NCBI RefSeq assembly: GCF_007991275.1
Contig: NZ_BJYA01000014.1
Coordinates: forward strand, 1 to 64,000
Length of the DNA: 64,000 nt
DNA from: Alkalibacillus haloalkaliphilus
Lineage (GTDB): Bacteria > Bacillota > Bacilli > Bacillales > Alkalibacillaceae
Direction of reading: 5' to 3'
A program made the position numbers and the translations under genes. Under the pieces are notes generated by a model. It did not search any database. It saw only the letters and a program-made list of their open reading frames with translations, and was not told where the DNA came from. Shown piece by piece: positions 24,878-34,033 of the stretch (positions within the stretch are counted from its first letter, which is position 1; every line of letters starts with the position of its first letter).

Positions 24878-26272
24878 TTACTCGTTAGCTTGTGCTGCTT
24901 TTGCTTGAGGTGAATTCCTCTTTAATAGTACAACAAATAATGCTGTAACAACTGTACCAATTGCAATCGCTAGTGCATAAAGTAAAACATTTGTTACTGC
25001 GTTTGGAATGAATAGCACAAACACACCGCCATGAGGTACGCGTAAGGCTGCTTCAAATATCATAGCTAGTGAACCAGCAACTGCTGAACCAGCAACTAAA
25101 GATGGGATTACACGTAGTGGGTCTGCAGCTGCAAACGGAATCGCACCTTCAGTAATGAAGGAGATTCCAAGAACACTCGCTGCCTTACCTGCTTCTTGCT
25201 CCTCATTTGTAAATCTCTTCTTAGCAATAACTGTTGCTAACCATAAACCAAGTGGTGGAGTCATACCTGCTGCCATAACAGCTGCCATTGGTCCATAAAT
25301 TTCACTTGCTAATAATCCTACAGCAAATGCATAAGCTGTCTTATTTACAGGACCACCCATATCAATCGCCATCATACCACCTAGTACTAGGCCTAAAATA
25401 AAGGCATTGGCACCTGTCATTGATTGAAGCCAATTTTCTAAACCACCCATAATGCCTGCAACAGGATCATTAATTATATAAAACATTAACAACCCAGTAA
25501 TTAACGTTGCAAAGAAAGGAATAACGAGTACTGGCATAATGCCTTCTAAGTTTCTTGGAACTTTGAAATATTTCTTAATTAATAAAGCCACATAACCTGC
25601 TAAGAAACCTGCAATAATACCACCTAAAAAGCCTGCTTCTACTTGTTCTGCGAGCATACCACCAACTAAACCTGGAGCCAATCCTGGTTTATCTGCTATG
25701 GAATAAGCAATATAACCAGCAAGAATAGGAACCATTAGACTAAAAGCTGCTCCTCCAGTTTCCATTAAATAATAGGCAAGAGACCCCTCATTTTCAGCGG
25801 CATCAATTCCAAACACAAAAGATAATGCAATTAATAGGCCCCCTGCTACAACAAGCGGGATCATAAAGGATACACCATTCATTAAATGTTTATAAAACCC
25901 TTGTCGCTCAGCACCTTTTTCTTTTTTCTTGTTTTGAACTTGTTCAACATATTCGTCTGCTGACTTCTCTTCCATTTCTAAAACGCGATCTATTAAGCCA
26001 CTCGGATCTTTAATCGCTTCACTAACCCCTACACGAATGACGTTTTTCCCTTCAAATCGATCTTCATCCACATTCGTATCAACTGCTAAAATAATAGCAT
26101 GTGCTTCAAGTATTTCTTCTTCTGTTAATTCATTTTCAGCACCGACACTACCTCTTGTTTCAACTTTCAGACTCACATCTTTCGCTTTCGCTGCTTGGTC
26201 AAGAGCCTCTGCAGCCATAAATGTGTGAGCAATACCAGTCGGACAAGCCGTTACAGCTAATAACTTCTTCAT
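24878..26272 (-). CDS. fruA: PTS fructose-specific EIIBC component
   Basis: 464 residues. The EIIB domain (1-100) starts LLAVTACPTGIAHTFMAA with phosphorylated Cys10. A linker rich in Glu/Lys leads to the EIIC membrane domain (about 125-455), with around nine or ten helices and the conserved GGPVNKTAYAF and TEGAIPFAA segments. It imports fructose and releases fructose-1-phosphate for FruK, encoded 18 bp upstream. Same transcript as fruR and fruK. Confidence 0.95.
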   Translation of the reverse strand: MKKLLAVTACPTGIAHTFMAAEALDQAAKAKDVSLKVETRGSVGAENELTEEEILEAHAIILAVDTNVDEDRFEGKNVIRVGVSEAIKDPSGLIDRVLEMEEKSADEYVEQVQNKKKEKGAERQGFYKHLMNGVSFMIPLVVAGGLLIALSFVFGIDAAENEGSLAYYLMETGGAAFSLMVPILAGYIAYSIADKPGLAPGLVGGMLAEQVEAGFLGGIIAGFLAGYVALLIKKYFKVPRNLEGIMPVLVIPFFATLITGLLMFYIINDPVAGIMGGLENWLQSMTGANAFILGLVLGGMMAIDMGGPVNKTAYAFAVGLLASEIYGPMAAVMAAGMTPPLGLWLATVIAKKRFTNEEQEAGKAASVLGISFITEGAIPFAAADPLRVIPSLVAGSAVAGSLAMIFEAALRVPHGGVFVLFIPNAVTNVLLYALAIAIGTVVTALFVVLLKRNSPQAKAAQANE

Positions 26273-26290
26273 GTTTCTAACCTCCCCAAA

Positions 26291-27232
26291 TTATTTAATA
26301 GCTTGAACATGAACCTGATCAACTAACTCTTCTATTTCAGCTAAGGTACAGACATTTGTACCTGCTTTTGATGCTGTAATTGTCCCTGCAGTCGTTGACC
26401 ACTTTGATAATTGCTTTAATGAAAAATTATGATTAAGTGCATATACAATTGCACCTACCATCGAATCCCCTGCGCCAACAGTGCTTTTTGGGACTATCTT
26501 AAATGGATTCACTTCATAACTTTCTTCCCTACCTACAAACAGAGCTCCATCCGCCCCTAGAGAAACAATAACTAATTGGACACCACCCTCTACTAGCTGA
26601 TGGGAAGCTTTCAGAACATCGTCTTTTGTTTCAAAACTTGTGTCATAAAGTTCCTCTAGTTCGTGAATATTAGGTTTGATTGCATATGGATTCGCTTTCA
26701 AACCTTCTCTAAGCGCGCTTCCACTTGCATCTAATATCGTTTTAACACCTTTTTGTTTAGCTAATTCAATATAGCGTCTATACTGATCATCGCCAATTCC
26801 TTTTGGGGTACTCCCTCCCAATACAAGGTAAGATGTGTCATTCAATAATTCATCAAATGTTTGATTGAATTTTAGAATATCTTTATCTTCAACTGAAAAG
26901 CCTGGTTCATTTATCTCAGTCGTTTGTTCTCTCGATTGATCAACAATTTTTAAATTAGTTCTAATATCTCCCTGAATATTCTGGAAAGCTGTATTAATTC
27001 CTAAACTTGTTAATTCTTCGACAAACTTTTGCCCAGATTGACCTGCTATATAACCAGTTGCTGTTACTGGTGTATTTAGTTGATTAAGAACTTTTGCTAC
27101 GTTAACACCTTTACCTCCAGGATCGATAACTGGCTTGTGTGTCAAACGGTTTAAGCCACCTAATTCGAACGTTGGCAAAGTTATTGTCTTATCAATTGCT
27201 GGGTTAAGTGTCATCGTTAGCGGTTGTGTCAT
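26291..27232 (-). CDS. fruK: 1-phosphofructokinase
   Basis: 313 residues of the PfkB family: N-terminal GGKGVNVAKVL and C-terminal STVGAGDSMVGAI, whose Asp is the catalytic base. It converts fructose-1-phosphate to fructose-1,6-bisphosphate. I place the start at ATG 27232, 2 bp after the fruR stop and 7 nt after GGAGG; an in-frame TTG lies 6 nt earlier. Usual length is about 305. Confidence 0.95.
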   Translation of the reverse strand: MTQPLTMTLNPAIDKTITLPTFELGGLNRLTHKPVIDPGGKGVNVAKVLNQLNTPVTATGYIAGQSGQKFVEELTSLGINTAFQNIQGDIRTNLKIVDQSREQTTEINEPGFSVEDKDILKFNQTFDELLNDTSYLVLGGSTPKGIGDDQYRRYIELAKQKGVKTILDASGSALREGLKANPYAIKPNIHELEELYDTSFETKDDVLKASHQLVEGGVQLVIVSLGADGALFVGREESYEVNPFKIVPKSTVGAGDSMVGAIVYALNHNFSLKQLSKWSTTAGTITASKAGTNVCTLAEIEELVDQVHVQAIK

Positions 27233-27234
27233 GC

Positions 27235-28014
27235 TCAATCCTCCTGAAGTAATACAATATCTAGTTTGACACCTCGTTGATGAAACTCCGATACGAAAGA
27301 TTGGTCGACTTGTTCATCAGTTATAAATCGATCTATATCGTCAATGTCACCAAATTTCGCAAAAGTTACTTTTTCAAACTTACTATGATCAGCCAACACA
27401 ATCACCTCTGATGATTGACTAATCATCGTACGTTTAGTAGATGCCTCTATTAAGTTTGGTGTCGTTAAACCGTCACTTAAATCTATACCATTCGTGCCGA
27501 TGAACGCTTTATCAACATGTAAAAGACTTAACGTTTGATCTGTAATCGGTCCAACTAATGCTTGTGTCTCATGCCTTAACCTTCCACCAGGAACAACCAC
27601 TTCGATCTGCGGAGAATCCTTTAATAGTTCTGAATGAACAACAGAGTTAGTGACAACTGTTAACGAAGAAAAATGTTTAATCTCATAAATTAAAGGTAAT
27701 GTTGTTGTTCCGGCATCAATTAAGATTGTGTCACCTTCTTGAATATAACTTGCTGCACGAGTAGCAATTATTTGTTTTTCCTTTTGAAAGCGGTCTGCTT
27801 TTTCAGTGACAGTTGGTTCAAAGTTAACGCTTTCAAATGCAATAGCACCACCGTGTGTGCGTCTCAACAAATGGTCTTGTTCTAATTCACTTAAATCTCT
27901 TCGAATAGTTGACTCTGAAACATTAAATGCATCGCATAAATGTTGTACTGATGCACGCTTATGCTTCTCAACGTATGCATGAATTTTATTTTTTCGTTCT
28001 TCACTATATAGCAT
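27235..28014 (-). CDS. fruR: DeoR-family transcriptional regulator of the fructose operon
   Basis: 259 residues from ATG 28014, preceded by AGGTGG; the frame is open further upstream but that stretch is the AT-rich promoter. The N-terminal winged helix (VQHLCDAFNVSESTIRRDL, then RTHGGA) is the DeoR signature. The C-terminal DeoRC sugar-phosphate sensor follows (DTILIDAGTT, LTVVTNS, ADHSKF). It heads fruR-fruK-EIIBC-EIIA-ptsH and probably senses fructose-1-phosphate. Phased TGATT repeats just upstream are the likely operator. Confidence 0.94.
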   Translation of the reverse strand: MLYSEERKNKIHAYVEKHKRASVQHLCDAFNVSESTIRRDLSELEQDHLLRRTHGGAIAFESVNFEPTVTEKADRFQKEKQIIATRAASYIQEGDTILIDAGTTTLPLIYEIKHFSSLTVVTNSVVHSELLKDSPQIEVVVPGGRLRHETQALVGPITDQTLSLLHVDKAFIGTNGIDLSDGLTTPNLIEASTKRTMISQSSEVIVLADHSKFEKVTFAKFGDIDDIDRFITDEQVDQSFVSEFHQRGVKLDIVLLQED

Positions 28015-28042
28015 GGCGAAGCACCACCTATTCATTTTCATT

Positions 28043-28087
28043 TGATTGTTTTTGATTATTATTGACTGAATGTGATTGATTATGATT
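28043..28087. promoter_or_regulatory. FruR operator: TGATT half-sites at 10-bp spacing
   Basis: TGATT starts at 28043, 28053, 28073 and 28083, with TGACT at 28063, exactly one helical turn apart; a further TGATT is at 28077. They lie between the -10 and the start of fruR. Two more half-sites (TGAAT 28146, TGATT 28156) lie before the Enzyme I gene. Confidence 0.8.
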
Positions 28088-28113
28088 ATAATAGATAGTG
28101 TAAGCGGTGTCAA
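28085..28113 (-). promoter_or_regulatory. Consensus sigma-A promoter of fruR operon
   Basis: Minus strand TTGACA (28113-28108), 17-nt spacer, TATAAT (28090-28085): both hexamers are perfect. Confidence 0.9.
28099..28112. promoter_or_regulatory. cre-like CcpA site in the fru promoter
   Basis: TGTAAGCGGTGTCA fits the cre consensus TGWAARCGYTWWCA at 12 of 14 positions. It overlaps the -35 and spacer of the fruR promoter, a position expected to repress. Confidence 0.65.
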
Positions 28114-28185
28114 AGAGTTATAAAGAGAAATTATATAATTATTATTGAATGTTTATGATTTTTTATTATAAGGAGATGAATGAAT

Positions 28186-29901
28186 ATGACCGATTTAAGA
28201 GGTATTGGTGCTTCCAAGGGAATTCAAATTGGAAAAGCATTCGTACTACAAAGTCCTAATCTAAGTGTAAAAGAGTATAAAGTTAATGATATTGATGAGG
28301 AATTAGTTCGTTTCGAGGAATCAATTAACCATGCTGTTAATGACCTAGAAAAAATTAAAGATCATGTAGAAAAAGAAATTGGCGAAGAACATGCAAAAAT
28401 ATTTAGCGCTCACTTACTCGTTTTGCAAGACCCTGAACTTCTAAATACTGTTAAAGATAAAATTAAATTAGAACAAATGAATGCTGAAAAAGCCTTACAA
28501 GATTCAGCAAATCAATTTATTACTATCTTCGAAAGTATGGATAACGAGTATATGAAAGAACGCGCTGCTGACATTCGTGATGTTTCAAAGCGTGTTATCT
28601 CCTATCTGTTAGGTGAACCATTAGTGACAACAAGCGATATCACAGATGAAGTTATTCTGATTGCCCATGATCTTCTTCCTTCTGATACAGCCCAATTAAA
28701 CCGTAATTACACTAAAGGAATCATTACAGATATTGGTGGTCGAACTTCACACTCTGCCATTATGTCTCGCTCTATGGGAATACCTTCTGTTGTTGGTACC
28801 ACTAATGCAACCGAAACCATTAAAGCGGGGACAACTGTTATCCTAGATGGTCAAAACGGAACGGTAATTGTTGAACCTAGCGAGGAAGAAATTGAATACT
28901 TTAAAGGAAAGATGGAGGAAGAGCAAGAGCGAGAAGAACAATTAAAACAGTTAATTAACCAGCCATCTGTATCATCTGACGGTCACCAAGTTGAATTGGC
29001 TGCTAATATAGGATCACCTAAAGATTTGGATACAGTCTTAGAAAATGATGCAGAAGGAGTCGGTCTTTTCCGAACAGAATTCTTATACATGGACCGTGAT
29101 CGATTACCAACTGAGGAAGAACAGTTCGAAGCTTATAAAGAAGTATTGTCAACATTGGACGATAAGCCTGTCGTTATTCGTACACTAGATGTTGGCGGGG
29201 ATAAAGATTTGCCTTACCTAAATCTACCAGAAGAACTAAATCCATTTTTAGGATTCCGTGCTATCCGTTTATGTTTAGAGCGTGATGATATATTCCGTGT
29301 ACAACTTCGAGCTCTATTACGAGCAAGTGTTTATGGTAACTTAAAAGTTATGTTCCCAATGGTTGCAACACTTGAAGAATTTCGTGAAGCTAAAAAGATT
29401 TTGTTAGAAGAAAAAGAAAACTTATTAGCTGAGGAAATAGCTGTAAATGAGGATATTGAAGTTGGAATCATGGTCGAAATTCCATCAACAGCCGTTCTTG
29501 CTGATCAATTTGCTAAAGAAGTCGATTTCTTTAGCATTGGGACAAATGACTTAATCCAGTATACTTTAGCAGCTGACCGTATGAACGAAAACGTAAGCCA
29601 TTTATACCAACCATATCATCCCGCGGTTTTACGCCTTATTAAGCAAGTTATTGATGCTGCTCACGAAGAGAACAAATGGACTGGTATGTGTGGCGAAATG
29701 GCCGGTGACGAAGTTGCAATTCCTATTTTATTAGGGCTAGGATTAGATGAATTTAGCATGAGCGCTTCAACTATTCTGGAAGCTCGCCATCAGATTAGAA
29801 ACTTAAATTATGAAGAGATTGACCGTACAGTTGAAGACATATTAAATAAGAGAACTAACAACGAGGTTGAATCATATATAAACAAACATTTCATTAAATA
29901 A
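28186..29901 (+). CDS. ptsI: Phosphoenolpyruvate-protein phosphotransferase (PTS Enzyme I)
   Basis: 571 residues. ATG 28186 is chosen because AGGAGA lies 9 nt upstream; an ATG 6 nt earlier is too close to it. His189 in [13 protein letters not shown] is the phosphorylated residue; the C-terminal PEP-binding barrel shows [31 protein letters not shown] and the active Cys in GMCGEMAGD. It uses PEP to phosphorylate HPr. It diverges from fruR and shares its control region, rather than standing in a ptsHI operon. Confidence 0.96.
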   Translation: MTDLRGIGASKGIQIGKAFVLQSPNLSVKEYKVNDIDEELVRFEESINHAVNDLEKIKDHVEKEIGEEHAKIFSAHLLVLQDPELLNTVKDKIKLEQMNAEKALQDSANQFITIFESMDNEYMKERAADIRDVSKRVISYLLGEPLVTTSDITDEVILIAHDLLPSDTAQLNRNYTKGIITDIGGRTSHSAIMSRSMGIPSVVGTTNATETIKAGTTVILDGQNGTVIVEPSEEEIEYFKGKMEEEQEREEQLKQLINQPSVSSDGHQVELAANIGSPKDLDTVLENDAEGVGLFRTEFLYMDRDRLPTEEEQFEAYKEVLSTLDDKPVVIRTLDVGGDKDLPYLNLPEELNPFLGFRAIRLCLERDDIFRVQLRALLRASVYGNLKVMFPMVATLEEFREAKKILLEEKENLLAEEIAVNEDIEVGIMVEIPSTAVLADQFAKEVDFFSIGTNDLIQYTLAADRMNENVSHLYQPYHPAVLRLIKQVIDAAHEENKWTGMCGEMAGDEVAIPILLGLGLDEFSMSASTILEARHQIRNLNYEEIDRTVEDILNKRTNNEVESYINKHFIK

Positions 29902-29935
29902 AAGTTGGGCGCAAAGATGCGCCCAACTTTTATTT
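29901..29935. terminator. Bidirectional terminator after ptsI
   Basis: 12-bp perfect stem AAAGTTGGGCGC/GCGCCCAACTTT with a 6-nt loop, T-rich on the plus side and A-rich before it, between convergent genes. Confidence 0.9.
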
Positions 29936-31345
29936 TACTAACTCTTGATTTTCTTTTTTACTAATTCTCGTCATAAAGTAAGCTAAGACTAAACCTAATA
30001 ATGAAAAGATTCCTGCTAAGAAGAACGAGGCGTTAACCCCTTGCAACTCCCCTTGGACCCCTTCACCTGGTACAGCTAAGGTCACCATGATCGTTACCAT
30101 TAAAGCTGTACTAATCGCACCTGACATTTGTCTTAACGTATTGTTCATCGCTGAACCGTGTGATATTAACTTTTCTGGTAAGACATTTAAACCTGCTGTC
30201 GTAACAGGCATTAATACCATGGCGATCCCGAGCATTCTAAAAGCATTCACAGTCGCTAAATAAGTAAATGATGTATCAGGTGTCAAAACTGAGAACATAA
30301 ATGTTGAAACGGTCGTTAATGTTAACCCCACATAAAGTAACCACTTCGGTCCAAACTTATCGAACATTCGCCCTGTAATAGGGTTCATAATCCCCATAAG
30401 GATTGCACCTGGTAACAACATGAGACCTGCTTCAAATGCAGTAAACCCTAACGTATTTTGCATCATGATCGGAAGGACAATTGCTCCACCAATCATTGAG
30501 AAAAATGCTGTCATTCCAATAGCTGTAGAGATCGTAAATATTTTATACTTAAAGATACGAAACTCTAAGATCGGTTGTTCAAGTTTCAATTGACGACTAA
30601 TAAAGATTAATAAGGTTACAACACCTACCGCCATTGAGACGTAAACTTCTGGATGTGTCCAACCGACATTTCCTGCAACACTAAATCCGTATAATAAACC
30701 ACCGAACCCAAGTGTTGATAAAATAATGGATAATACATCAATTTTCGGGAAATCACGCTTCGTTACATTTTTAAGAATAAAGTAAGCAACAATAATATCA
30801 ATAATAGCAATCGGTAAAACAACCCAGAATAAACTTCTCCATACAAATTGCTCAACTAACCACCCTGATAACGTTGGTCCAATCGCAGGAGCAAATGAAA
30901 TAACTAAACCGAAAATCCCCATAATTGAACCACGTTTTTCTATTGGGAAGATCAGAAAGATAATTGTTTGCATTAAAGGTAATATAATACCTGCACCTGC
31001 TGCTTGAAGTACTCTTCCACCTAATAGCACTTCAAAGTTAGGTGCAATTGCGCAGACGAGTGTACCGACAGTAAATGAGCCAATCGCTGTTAAAAATAAA
31101 GCCCTCGTCGTAAACCGTCCTATTAAAAAAGCAGTAACTGGTATCATAACACCATTAACGAGCATAAAAATCGATTGAAGCCACTGCGCTGTAGCTTCAT
31201 CAATTTGTAAGTCTGTCATTATATGTGGCAAGGCTGTGCCTAGCAAAGTTTGGTTTAAAATAGCAACAAAAGCTCCTGATATAAGGACAATCATAAGAGG
31301 AACACGTTTTATGTTCTCCTTTTGTTGTTGGTCTTCTATCGACAT
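29930..31345 (-). CDS. MFS drug:H+ antiporter, DHA2 (EmrB/QacA) family
   Basis: 471 residues with about 14 helices. Motifs of 14-helix drug exporters are present: QWLQSIFMLVNGVMIPVTAF, LGGRVLQAAGAGIILPL (motif C region AIGPTLSG), and GRMFDKFGPKW. It likely exports lipophilic cations or antibiotics with the proton gradient. Close relatives in bacilli are Lmr/MdtP-like. Two inverted repeats upstream suggest control by a repressor that is not encoded nearby. Confidence 0.93.
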   Translation of the reverse strand: MSIEDQQQKENIKRVPLMIVLISGAFVAILNQTLLGTALPHIMTDLQIDEATAQWLQSIFMLVNGVMIPVTAFLIGRFTTRALFLTAIGSFTVGTLVCAIAPNFEVLLGGRVLQAAGAGIILPLMQTIIFLIFPIEKRGSIMGIFGLVISFAPAIGPTLSGWLVEQFVWRSLFWVVLPIAIIDIIVAYFILKNVTKRDFPKIDVLSIILSTLGFGGLLYGFSVAGNVGWTHPEVYVSMAVGVVTLLIFISRQLKLEQPILEFRIFKYKIFTISTAIGMTAFFSMIGGAIVLPIMMQNTLGFTAFEAGLMLLPGAILMGIMNPITGRMFDKFGPKWLLYVGLTLTTVSTFMFSVLTPDTSFTYLATVNAFRMLGIAMVLMPVTTAGLNVLPEKLISHGSAMNNTLRQMSGAISTALMVTIMVTLAVPGEGVQGELQGVNASFFLAGIFSLLGLVLAYFMTRISKKENQELVK

Positions 31346-31397
31346 CTTATTCCTTCTTTCATATGTAGATCTACTAATATTTAATATTAACAGAAAA

Positions 31398-31427
31398 ACT
31401 TCGGTTTGCGAAGTAACAGAACTGTTA
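31398..31427. promoter_or_regulatory. Two adjacent inverted repeats upstream of the efflux gene
   Basis: ACTTCG-N5-CGAAGT (31398-31414) and TAACAG-N2-CTGTTA (31414-31427) abut each other, 53-82 bp upstream of the MFS start. Candidate repressor sites. Confidence 0.45.
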
Positions 31428-31442
31428 AGTCGCTCATTATAA

Positions 31443-31473
31443 AATAAACCACTAGATTAAATCTAGCGGTTTT
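31443..31473. terminator. Terminator downstream of the small membrane protein
   Basis: AACCACTAGATT pairs with AATCTAGCGGTT (one G-T pair); on the minus strand the stem is followed by TATTTT. Confidence 0.75.
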
Positions 31474-31478
31474 CTTAA

Positions 31479-31619
31479 TCACATCATATTAACCAAAGCC
31501 ATCGATTCATCAATTAAGCCTCTGTTTTGGATAAAAGTAAACAAGAAGTAAATGACAAAGGCCATTACGACGACAATGCCGATTAAAATCCAAACCATCG
31601 TTTTACCTTTCATTTTCAA
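31479..31619 (-). CDS. Small single-helix membrane protein
   Basis: 46 residues if the TTG at 31619 is used, 8 nt after GGGGG; ATG 31613 and ATG 31625 are alternatives. A basic start (KMKGK) precedes one strong helix (VWILIGIVVVMAFVIYFLF) and a short tail (IQNRGLIDESMALVNMM). It has its own terminator. Unknown family; short, hence moderate confidence. Confidence 0.55.
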   Translation of the reverse strand: MKMKGKTMVWILIGIVVVMAFVIYFLFTFIQNRGLIDESMALVNMM

Positions 31620-31682
31620 AGACATCGCCCCCACATCAATCATATTGATTACATTATAATCGTTATGACAATTCAAAAAAAG

Positions 31683-32438
31683 TTATCTCTTATATGCTTC
31701 ATACGTTATTGTTTGCTCGGAGTTCGTTGGCTCAACACTATATTGATAATCAGCACTTATAACAATATCTTCAAACCCGACTTCTTTTAGCATTAACTTA
31801 AACTCTTCAACGCCATACCATTTGAGTGGAAATCGTTCTAACTCCGCTTCAACAAACTGTTGACGATGCCATTTTTCATATTTATGGTGAGCTACTGTAA
31901 ACTGGTTTACAAAATCAACCTCAACTAGCTTTCGATCCAAAGTAATAACATCTCCATCTAATGTCATCCATTCACTCGTGTCAATACGCCCCTGTTCAAA
32001 ATCAGTCGTTAAAAAGGTATCAAGAATTAACTTGCCACCTGATTCAAGATGTTTATAGAAATTACTTAAAGCTTGCATCGCTTGTTCACGATTTTCAATT
32101 AATAAGAAAGATCCTGCCGGTAAAATAATAGCTTCGTACCGCTCATCAATGGACATTGTATGCATACTTCCTTGAAATAGCCTTGTTGGAATTCCTCGAG
32201 CTTCACAGTGGTCTTTACATAATTCAAGCATATCAGCAGAAAGGTCCATCCCATCAACTTGATAACCAGATTCTATTAACGGGATCATTACTCTCCCTGT
32301 CCCGACTGCAGGCTCTAATATTCTACCTTCCACACCTTTCAATCGGTCTGAGTAATACTCAATATCTCCAAACGAATGGCCAATCGGTTTATCAAGATCA
32401 TATACTTCAGTCGACAACTTATTATAAAATCCGTACAT
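31683..32438 (-). CDS. Class I SAM-dependent methyltransferase
   Basis: 251 residues with AGGAG upstream. Motif I LEPAVGTGRVMIPLIESGY, the acidic loop VDGMDLSADML, and post-motif AIILPAGSFLL define the Rossmann methyltransferase fold. The C-terminal half (WYGVEEFKLMLKEVGFEDI) is typical of ubiE/YjhP-like small-molecule methyltransferases. The substrate cannot be told. It starts 11 bp after the DUF3006 gene, so it is likely in operon with the MBL lipoprotein. Confidence 0.9.
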   Translation of the reverse strand: MYGFYNKLSTEVYDLDKPIGHSFGDIEYYSDRLKGVEGRILEPAVGTGRVMIPLIESGYQVDGMDLSADMLELCKDHCEARGIPTRLFQGSMHTMSIDERYEAIILPAGSFLLIENREQAMQALSNFYKHLESGGKLILDTFLTTDFEQGRIDTSEWMTLDGDVITLDRKLVEVDFVNQFTVAHHKYEKWHRQQFVEAELERFPLKWYGVEEFKLMLKEVGFEDIVISADYQYSVEPTNSEQTITYEAYKR

Positions 32439-32449
32439 TGCTCCAACTC

Positions 32450-32722
32450 CTAGTTCTTTTTAAACTTGCTTCCTTTACTGTTTTTCCTTAGTCTATTTAG
32501 GCGGTTACTAATGGATTCTTCTTGTTCCTTAGTTTTCTCTTCATTAATAGTTAGCTTTACAATTTGATTACTTTCGATTCTTATATCATACCATATACCT
32601 TCTTGGCTTCCTTCTGGCAATTGTGAGATCGGCAAATGGAATGTTTGTTTAGTCGTTTCAACTAAAATGACGGCAGTTTGACCATCAACAATTTCATCTA
32701 ATACACCTTGAACTTGCCCCAT
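32450..32722 (-). CDS. DUF3006-like protein
   Basis: 90 residues from ATG 32722 with AGGAGG 6 nt upstream. The first 65 residues are a small beta domain (GVLDEIVDGQTAVILVE, HLPISQLPEGSQEGIWYDI), as in DUF3006 proteins, and the tail is a charged helix. DUF3006 genes often lie beside ComEC-like metallo-beta-lactamase-fold genes, exactly as here. The start overlaps the upstream stop by one base, so translation is probably coupled. Function unknown. Confidence 0.85.
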   Translation of the reverse strand: MGQVQGVLDEIVDGQTAVILVETTKQTFHLPISQLPEGSQEGIWYDIRIESNQIVKLTINEEKTKEQEESISNRLNRLRKNSKGSKFKKN

Positions 32723-33951
32723 TATGAACCTCCTACACATGCTTCATCTTCTGATTTAATATCACCTAAGCGACCATCGCCAATTCCATATACTTGAGTC
32801 AGCTCTGAAACTGCATCAAATGGACGTAAATCAATAATATCAGCTGCTCGATCAGGACCAATGTGAACAATCGACTGAAGCTCTTCACTTGATGCTGTAT
32901 TAAGATTAATACATTCAGAAGTACTGGTTGGTGGGCCTTCTTGTTGTTCTACCTCTTGATCTTGAGCTTCAACTTCCCCTGAATGTTGAGTCGCAACATT
33001 AATAGATTCACCATCTGTCGTAATCGTCACTGTACCGTTAACATCAGTTCCATACAAATCAATATTTTCATTCAACACTCTTTCTACAACTTCTTTATGC
33101 GGGTGACCATAACTGTTGTTAGCACCAGCAGAGTAGACTGCCACTTGCGGGTCGACAGTCTCTAAAAATGTTGGATTGGTTGAAGAACTTGACCCGTGGT
33201 GTCCAAGTTTTAAAACGTCAGCACTTAATTCATAGTCACCTTCAAGCATTGTCGCTTCTCCACGTTCTTCAGCATCCCCTGTAAATAAGAATGACACATT
33301 ACCATATGTCATATGTGCTGAAATGGAATCGTCATTATAATCGCCCGTTAAAACATTTGGGTGTACAACATCCACATTTAGTGAACCAACTTCATACTCT
33401 TCACCAGCACGCGGTTCATGATAATTGACGTCACTTGTTTCAATTGCATTTATAGCACTCTCATATGTTTCCGAAGAGCCTTCATTACCTGTCATCCACA
33501 CTTCATCTACATTAAAATTCTCTATTACTTCATCCATCTGTCCAATGTGATCAGCGTGAATATGAGTGCCAATGACTAGATCAATCACTTCAACATTTAA
33601 ATCGTTTAAATAATGCGTGACATCACTACTTTGCCAATCCCCTGTATCAATTAAAACCTTATAAGTCTCACCTTCAAAATCATGTCGTATCAATGTAGAG
33701 TCCGCCTGACCGACATCGAAATAAAACACTTCTAGCTCACCTTGTACTTCTTGTTCTTGGTTGGTGGATTGTTCCGTCTCTTGTTTGTTAGAATTCTCTT
33801 CTTCAGTTGCTTCTTCATCCTCATCCTGTTCAACCTTTTCCGCCTCATCGATCGTTTCTTCCTTAGACGAATCGGTTTGCTCAACTGGATCATCACATGC
33901 TGCTAAAACTAGTAGAGCCGATATTAAAGCTGCTCCAACAACTACCCTCAT
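32722..33951 (-). CDS. Lipoprotein with ComEC-like MBL hydrolase and ComEA-like helix-hairpin-helix domain
   Basis: 409 residues from ATG 33951 with GAGGAA 6 nt upstream. The signal peptide ends in the lipobox LAAC. An acidic linker of about 60 residues follows. The MBL-fold domain carries GTHIHADHIGQMDEVI (HxHxDH), GDAEERGE, LGHHGSSSSTN and SYGHPHKEV, as in the C-terminal domain of ComEC. The end (INLNTASSEELQSIVHIG, then VYGIGDG) is a ComEA-type DNA-binding helix-hairpin-helix. The combination suggests a surface-bound nuclease or phosphodiesterase acting on DNA. Operon with DUF3006 and methyltransferase genes. Confidence 0.92.
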   Translation of the reverse strand: MRVVVGAALISALLVLAACDDPVEQTDSSKEETIDEAEKVEQDEDEEATEEENSNKQETEQSTNQEQEVQGELEVFYFDVGQADSTLIRHDFEGETYKVLIDTGDWQSSDVTHYLNDLNVEVIDLVIGTHIHADHIGQMDEVIENFNVDEVWMTGNEGSSETYESAINAIETSDVNYHEPRAGEEYEVGSLNVDVVHPNVLTGDYNDDSISAHMTYGNVSFLFTGDAEERGEATMLEGDYELSADVLKLGHHGSSSSTNPTFLETVDPQVAVYSAGANNSYGHPHKEVVERVLNENIDLYGTDVNGTVTITTDGESINVATQHSGEVEAQDQEVEQQEGPPTSTSECINLNTASSEELQSIVHIGPDRAADIIDLRPFDAVSELTQVYGIGDGRLGDIKSEDEACVGGS

Positions 33952-34033
33952 GCCATCTTCCTCTCTTATATTATCCACCCTCTATTACACCAGTATCAAG
34001 GCTTCTCCGCAATGAGAGGAAAGTATTATAATC

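Noticed and set aside
28015-28113. N-terminal extension of the FruR reading frame
   Set aside because: It reads through the promoter and operator and codes for an Ile/Asn-rich string; the ATG at 28014 has a ribosome site and begins the DeoR domain.
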